DNA of 64,000 bases from NCBI RefSeq assembly GCF_017876315.1, contig NZ_JAGINU010000001.1:3224001-3288000 (forward strand). The letters run 5' to 3'. Below are positions 59,577 to 64,000 of the stretch, one piece after another. Origin of the DNA: Pseudonocardia parietis. GTDB lineage: Bacteria > Actinomycetota > Actinomycetes > Mycobacteriales > Pseudonocardiaceae. The position numbers and the translations under genes were made by a program. The stretch's first letter is position 1. Every line of letters starts with the position of its first letter. The notes below the pieces were generated by a model. That model had not been told where the DNA came from and made no database searches. It saw only the letters and a program-made list of their open reading frames with translations.

Positions 59577-61811
59577 ATGACGGCCCCGCACGGCCGGCCG
59601 CCCCGGCCGGACCATCGACACGCGGTGGAGTTCGGTGTCCGGCTGCCCGTCGGGCCCGATCCGGCGCCGACGGTCCGACTCGCCCGGGCGGCCGACGAGC
59701 TGGGGCTCGACCTCGTCGTCGTACCCGACCGGCCGGACCGCCCCGACGCGGAGGCGTGGACGCTGCTGTCCTGGATCGCCGCCGTCACCGGCACGGTCCG
59801 GCTCGGCACCGACGGGCACGACGGCACCGCGCGGAACCCGGCGGTGCTCGCCCGGGCGGCCGCCGGACTCGACCACCTCAGCGGCGGCCGGGTCGAGCTC
59901 GGGATCACGGTGGGGGAGCCCGGGCACGACGGCGACGAGACGATCGACGTGGTCGCCGAGCTGTGGAACGTCCTCGACCGCGGGCTCGCCCGCGTCGACG
60001 GTCCGCGGCACCGGCTCGCCGGGGCGCAGAAGGCGGCGCCCGCACACGACGTGCCGATCACGGTGAGCGGCCCGGACCCGCGCAACCCGGACCTGGCGCG
60101 GCTGGCCGGCACCCGCGCCGACGGCTGGTCGGTGCCCCTGACCAGCGCCGACGACCTCGCCGCGGGCCGGCTCCTCGTCGACGCGGCCGCCCGGGACGCC
60201 GGGCGCGACCCGCGCGAGATCCGCCGGTGGGTGACCGTTCCCGCCGCGAGCGGTGACGGCTGGGCGGCCGCGCTGCTGGAGCTCGTCGTCGAGCAGGGGG
60301 TGGGGACGATCGTGCTCGATCTCGCCACCGACGATCCCGCGACCCTGACCCGGTTCGCCCGCGAGATCGTCCCGGCGGTGCGGACGGGTGCCGATGCGGC
60401 GCTCCCGCACGGCGCGGCCGGGGTGCGCGTGCGCCGCTCGGCGGCGCACGCCCGGCGCAGACCCGGCATCGACTACGACGGAGTCCCTACCGGACTGGCC
60501 GAGGTCGTCGAACCCGGGGACCTCGCCTACGCGCGTCTGCGCGGGGGATACCTGCGTGGCGGTTCGCCGGGCATCATCCTGCAGGCCGCGACCGCCGAGC
60601 AGGTCGTGGACGCACTGGCGTTCGCCCGCCGGCACCCCGACCTGCCGCTGTCGCGGCGCAGCGCGGGGCACGGGCTGTCCGGGCGCTCCACCAACGACGG
60701 CGGCATCGTCGTCGACGTGTCGCCGATGAACACCATCGAGGTGCTCGACGAGACGTCCCGCCGGGTCCGGATCGGACCGGGAGCCCGCTGGACCGACGTC
60801 GCGAACGCTCTGGCCCCGTACGGCTGGGCGATCAGCTCGGGCGACTACGGCGGCGTCGGCGTCGGGGGACTGGCCACCGCCGGTGGCATCGGCTACCTGG
60901 CCCGCGGGCACGGGCTGACGATCGACCGGCTGCGTGCGGTGGAGCTGGTGCTCGCCGACGGCTCGGTCGTGCGGGCGAGCGACGCGGAGAACCCGGACCT
61001 GTTCTGGGCGGTCCGCGGAGCAGGGGCCAACTTCGGGATCGTGACGGCGTTCGAGTTCTCCGCCGACGAGGTCGGCCCGGTGGCGTGGGCCGCGCTCACC
61101 CAGGTCGTCCGGGACACGACGCACTACCTGGTCGAGTGGGGCCGGGTGGTCGAGGAGTCCCCGCGCGACCTCACCAGCTTCCTCATCGTGCCGCCGCCGC
61201 GCGGCAGGCAGCCGGCGGTGGCGCTCACCCGCACCGTCGTCGACTCACCGGACCCGGACACCGTGCTGGCCAGGCTGCAGCCACTGGCCGGGCTCGCCCC
61301 GATGTACGAGCAGCAGGTGGCCATCACGTCCTACGCCGACATCATGGCGAACGCGAGCGACGACGCACCGGTCTCGCGCGGCGAGCCGGTCTCCCGCAGC
61401 GGGCTCGTCCACCACCTCACACCCGAATTCGCGGCGACCGCGAGCCGGGTGCTCCGCAGCGGCGCCGTGCACTGGTTCCAGCTGCGCTCGGTGGGCGGTG
61501 CGGTCGCCGACGTCGCCCCGGACGCCACGGCCTACCCGCACCGGGCCCCGAACTTCTCGCTCGTCGTCATGGGCAACGATCCCGACGCCGTCGACGAGCA
61601 GTGGGCGTTGCTCGCGCCGTTCCTCGACGGGCTCTACCTCAGCTTCGAGACGAGCCTGGCGCCCGAGCGGATCGAGCAGGCCTGGCCGCCGCGGACCCTC
61701 GCCCGGCTGCGGGCACTCAAGGCCACCTACGACCCCGACGGCGTCTTCGACGACAACTTCTCGCTGTCCCCACCCACCTTCTCCCTCACCCCGGAAGCGA
61801 GTCCCCGATGA
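59577..61811 (+). CDS. Fused LLM flavin/F420 oxidoreductase and FAD-linked PCMH (berberine-bridge-like) oxidase
   Basis: This 744-aa protein joins two flavoenzyme types. Residues ~18-285 are a luciferase-like (LLM) barrel (TVRLARAADELGLDLVVVPD, then LARAAAGLDHLSGGRVELGI). Residues ~330-744 are a PCMH/BBE oxidase. The FAD-binding loop is RRSAGHGLSGRSTNDGGIVV, then VGVGGLATAGGIGYLARGHG, and the BBE-like tail is KATYDPDGVFDDNFSL. The usual His/Cys pair for bicovalent FAD is not obvious; the His in AGHGLSGR may be the single link. ATG 59577 was chosen; in-frame starts at 59448 and 59484 would add up to 43 residues. It overlaps the next LLM gene by four bases. Confidence 0.85.
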   Translation: MTAPHGRPPRPDHRHAVEFGVRLPVGPDPAPTVRLARAADELGLDLVVVPDRPDRPDAEAWTLLSWIAAVTGTVRLGTDGHDGTARNPAVLARAAAGLDHLSGGRVELGITVGEPGHDGDETIDVVAELWNVLDRGLARVDGPRHRLAGAQKAAPAHDVPITVSGPDPRNPDLARLAGTRADGWSVPLTSADDLAAGRLLVDAAARDAGRDPREIRRWVTVPAASGDGWAAALLELVVEQGVGTIVLDLATDDPATLTRFAREIVPAVRTGADAALPHGAAGVRVRRSAAHARRRPGIDYDGVPTGLAEVVEPGDLAYARLRGGYLRGGSPGIILQAATAEQVVDALAFARRHPDLPLSRRSAGHGLSGRSTNDGGIVVDVSPMNTIEVLDETSRRVRIGPGARWTDVANALAPYGWAISSGDYGGVGVGGLATAGGIGYLARGHGLTIDRLRAVELVLADGSVVRASDAENPDLFWAVRGAGANFGIVTAFEFSADEVGPVAWAALTQVVRDTTHYLVEWGRVVEESPRDLTSFLIVPPPRGRQPAVALTRTVVDSPDPDTVLARLQPLAGLAPMYEQQVAITSYADIMANASDDAPVSRGEPVSRSGLVHHLTPEFAATASRVLRSGAVHWFQLRSVGGAVADVAPDATAYPHRAPNFSLVVMGNDPDAVDEQWALLAPFLDGLYLSFETSLAPERIEQAWPPRTLARLRALKATYDPDGVFDDNFSLSPPTFSLTPEASPR

Positions 61812-62707
61812 CCGACTACGGCCACGAGCTGACCTTCGGCTGCTTCGTCACGCCGGTCGCCCAGCCCCCGATGCGTCCCGTCGAGCTCGCGCTCGTCGCC
61901 GAACGCGCCGGGCTGGACCTCGTCACCTACCAGGACCATCCGTACCAGGCGGCGTTCACCGACACCTGGACGCTCATGTCGTTCGTCGCCGCCCGCACCG
62001 AGCGGATCCGGATCTGCGGCAACGTGCTCAACCTGCCGTTGCGCCCGCCCGCGGTACTGGCCCGCGCCGCCGCGAGCCTGGATCTGCTCAGCGACGGCCG
62101 ACTCGAGATGGGGCTCGGCGCCGGCGCGTTCTGGGACGCCGTCGCCGCGATGGGCGGACCCCGGCTCGAACCCGGCCAGGCCGTCCGCGCGACCGAGGAG
62201 GCCATCGCGATCATGCGGGGGATCTGGGCGGTCGACGAGCCCGGCCGGCTGCGCGTCGACGGCGAGTTCCACCGGGTCGACGGCGCGAAGCGCGGCCCCT
62301 CCCCGGCGCATCCGATCCCGATCCGGATCGGGGCGCTCAAACCCCGGATGCTGCGGCTGACCGGACGGCTCGCCGACGGGTGGCTGCCGTCGCTGATGTA
62401 CCTGCCGGACGGGCCGGCGTCGCTGGCGGCGATGAACGCGCACATCGACGAGGGCGCCACCGGCGCGGGCCGCGACCCGGCCGCGGTCACCCGGTACCTC
62501 AACATCGCCGGGCAGTTCGCCGGCACCGGTGACGGGCTCTTCGACGGGCCACCGGAGCAGTGGGCCGAGCAGATCGCCGACATCGCCCTGACCCACGGGA
62601 CCTCGGGCTTCGTCCTCGCCTCCGACGAGCCGGGCGCGCTCGAGCTGTTCGGCCGGGAGGTCGCCCCGCGAGCCCGCGAGCTCGTCGCCGCCGAGCGGAG
62701 GGGCTGA
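61808..62707 (+). CDS. LLM-class flavin/F420-dependent oxidoreductase
   Basis: A 299-aa luciferase-like protein: FGCFVTPVAQPPMRPVELAL, ICGNVLNLPLRPPAVLARAA, SLDLLSDGRLEMGLGAGAFW, and RIGALKPRMLRLTGRLADGW near residues 175-195. These match F420-dependent LLM enzymes of actinobacteria. It is co-translated with the LLM-PCMH fusion and may supply or consume its product. No separate flavin reductase is present, which favours F420H2 as the donor, although this is inference. Confidence 0.9.
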   Translation: MTDYGHELTFGCFVTPVAQPPMRPVELALVAERAGLDLVTYQDHPYQAAFTDTWTLMSFVAARTERIRICGNVLNLPLRPPAVLARAAASLDLLSDGRLEMGLGAGAFWDAVAAMGGPRLEPGQAVRATEEAIAIMRGIWAVDEPGRLRVDGEFHRVDGAKRGPSPAHPIPIRIGALKPRMLRLTGRLADGWLPSLMYLPDGPASLAAMNAHIDEGATGAGRDPAAVTRYLNIAGQFAGTGDGLFDGPPEQWAEQIADIALTHGTSGFVLASDEPGALELFGREVAPRARELVAAERRG

Positions 62708-62746
62708 GCCGGGACCCCGCTTCCCCGGGAGCCGGAGGTTGTCGGA

Positions 62747-63504
62747 TCAGCGTTCGGTGTGCACCACCGGGCGTCTGCCGTCACCGAGGTCGGGATCGGG
62801 AAGGACGCTGTCGGGGTCGACGAGTGTGGTGGTGTGGCCGTCGAGGGTCAGGCGGCGCAGTGCTTCGAGGACCATGCGACGGCCGACGTCGCTGAACCGG
62901 TCGACGCGTGTGAGGTCCAGCATCACCGTGGAGGTGCTGATCGCATCGCCGGACAGCCGATCGAGGATCGCTTCAGCACCGGGGAAGTGGACGACTCCCT
63001 GAATCTCGTAGACGGTGGTACCGCCCTCGACCGTGGCCCCGCGGACGGCGGTGATCCCGTGGGGTTCGGCCTCCATCAGGTGCATCCCCATGTCGCGGGA
63101 GAGGCGTTCGCAGATCGCGACTCCGCGCACGCTGTTCCCGTGCGTGTCCAGGCGGGGCGAGACCGTGCCCAGGCCGAGCTGGCCCGGTAGCGCTCCCAGC
63201 AGGCCGCCGGCCACGCCACTCTTGGCCGGAATGCCGACCCGGACCAGCCAGCCACCCGCGGCGTCGTACATACCGCAGCCGGCCATCACCGCCAGCGTCC
63301 GGCGCGCGACGGCGGCGGGAACGACCCGGTTCCCGGTGACGGGCTGGACGCCGGCGTTGGCCAGTGTCGCGCCCATGACGGCGAGGTCCCGGACGGTGAC
63401 CCGCACCGCGCACTGTCGTGTGTAGCCGTCCACGACGGACTGCGCCGTGTCGGCGATGACACCGTAGTTGCGCAGCATGTGCACGATCGCGAGGTTGCGG
63501 TCGG
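62747..63504 (-). pseudogene. glsA: Glutaminase A with C-terminal STAS domain, cut by IS1634-like element
   Basis: The visible 252 residues start ADRNLAIVHMLRNYGVI and contain the glutaminase closing blocks PVTGNRVVPAAVARRTLAVM, CGMYDAAGGWLVRVGIPAKS, GVAGGLLGALPGQLGLGTVS and DTHGNSVRGVAICERLS. These are followed by a STAS domain of ~110 residues (VYEIQGVVHFPGAEAILDRL, then VMLDLTRVDRFSDVGRRMVL). This matches the mycobacterial-type GlsA with a STAS tail. The N-terminal ~200 residues, including the catalytic SxxK serine-lysine region, are cut off at 63504/63505 by the second IS copy and may continue beyond it, outside the window. Confidence 0.88.
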
Positions 63505-64000
63505 CCTGCGTTCCGCAGCCGAGGTGAGCGTCTAGTACGCGGATTGCGGTCTTGACCTGCGGAAATGAGAGCGAGGACGCGCAGCGCGTGTGTTACTAGG
63601 CGGCGGCGTTGTGCCTGGTCAGCGACCTGCGGGGGTGATCTCGATGATCTTCTTGGGGAGGGAGAGGTCGAGTCGGGCGTAGAGGTCGGTCTGGGGCTTG
63701 GTGGGGTCGGTGCGCTGGCGGAATGTCCCGGTGGGGCCGGTGAAGGTGACGGCGTGGAGTCGGTCGAGGTCGCGGCGGATGTGGTGCCAGGTCTGGCCGG
63801 TGGTGGTCTCGGCGATGCGGATGAGCAGTAGCGCGAGCCAGCAGAGCATGACGTGGGCGCGGATGCGTTCTTCGAGGCGGTGATAGACCGGGCGCAGGTC
63901 GAGGATCTGTTTCATGTCGCGCCAGCCGCGTTCGACTTCGAGGAGTTGCTTGTAGCCCAGCGCGATATCGGTGGCGCTCAGGTGTGGGTCCGAGCAGCGC
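63505..64000 (-). mobile_element. IS1634-like insertion sequence, copy 2 (inverted, cut by window end)
   Basis: Starting with CCTGCGTTCCGCAGC, the sequence is the reverse complement of 43231-43726 with no difference that I can see over 496 bases. The transposase C-terminus (stop at 63619-63621) is on the reverse strand. The rest of the element lies outside. The flanking GTCGG (63500-63504) is the candidate target duplication. Confidence 0.92.
63619..64000 (-). CDS. IS1634-family transposase, C-terminal part (copy 2)
   Basis: The last ~126 residues of the transposase are visible, identical to the end of the copy at 41846-43612. They include the catalytic glutamate helix LLEVERGWRDMKQIL and the terminal LSLPKKIIEITPAGR. 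The N-terminal part lies to the right of the window. Confidence 0.9.
   Translation of the reverse strand, partial: RCSDPHLSATDIALGYKQLLEVERGWRDMKQILDLRPVYHRLEERIRAHVMLCWLALLLIRIAETTTGQTWHHIRRDLDRLHAVTFTGPTGTFRQRTDPTKPQTDLYARLDLSLPKKIIEITPAGR

Noticed and set aside
41723..64000. Composite transposon formed by the two IS1634-like copies
   Set aside because: Copy 1 has its own 5-bp duplication on both sides, which shows a separate insertion event; a composite unit would have the duplication only at the outer ends.

Overview
The window is about 72 % GC by impression, with GTG starts, tight ATGA/TGATG gene overlaps and dense TetR, MFS, FAD-enzyme and LuxR-type (LAL) genes. This points to an actinomycete chromosome, most likely of the Pseudonocardiaceae (Pseudonocardia-like). 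The assignment is inferred from gene style, not from a search.

Layout. (1) 1-7798 is ordinary chromosome: the end of plsC, der, an NAD(P)H:quinone oxidoreductase, a small unknown gene, a large LAL regulator, a DUF5995 gene and a LuxR-type response regulator. (2) 7825-7898 is tRNA-Pro(GGG). The last 32 bases of this locus (7868-7899) recur at 29084-29115, so the 21.2 kb between them looks like an integrated island. No integrase was recognised in it. Inside are gene remnants (a sigma54-type activator, ltrA, an alcohol dehydrogenase), a GntR/ABC operon split by an IS21-family element, an unusual MFS-LiaF fusion with an FAD monooxygenase and a TetR gene, and a catabolic block (DAO-type oxidase, PucR and TetR regulators, M24 peptidase, beta-lactamase-fold hydrolase, S9 peptidase). 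An IS5-type element sits inside the second tRNA copy. (3) 29269-40083 holds regulator/enzyme pairs with clear operator palindromes: TetR with a ferritin-like hydrolase, TetR with an MFS-reductase-flavoprotein operon, an AhpC/TSA-like gene, an Rrf2/AhpD-like operon and a Glu/Leu/Phe/Val dehydrogenase. (4) 40084-41722 is a gene graveyard (group II intron maturase tail, dop fragment) ending in a 2,004 bp IS1634-like element. That element sits between the ribosome binding site and the start codon of an arsR gene. (5) 43727-63504 carries arsR, an ArsR/AHSA1 pair, an IS5-like remnant, CBS-BON, STAS, DUF4177 and CPBP genes, a four-gene ADH/MBL/alpha-beta hydrolase operon under a LAL regulator, a second LAL gene with a MerR-like head, a rare LLM-PCMH flavoenzyme fusion with a second LLM enzyme, and a glutaminase-STAS gene. 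(6) A second, inverted copy of the IS1634-like element cuts the glutaminase gene and runs off the right edge.

Themes. Most enzyme genes are oxidoreductases or hydrolases of small organic compounds, each beside its own one-component regulator, a pattern typical of a catabolically flexible soil actinomycete. The window also records repeated IS insertion. One element separates a permease from its last membrane helix, one breaks an att site, one separates a start codon from its leader, and one truncates a glutaminase.
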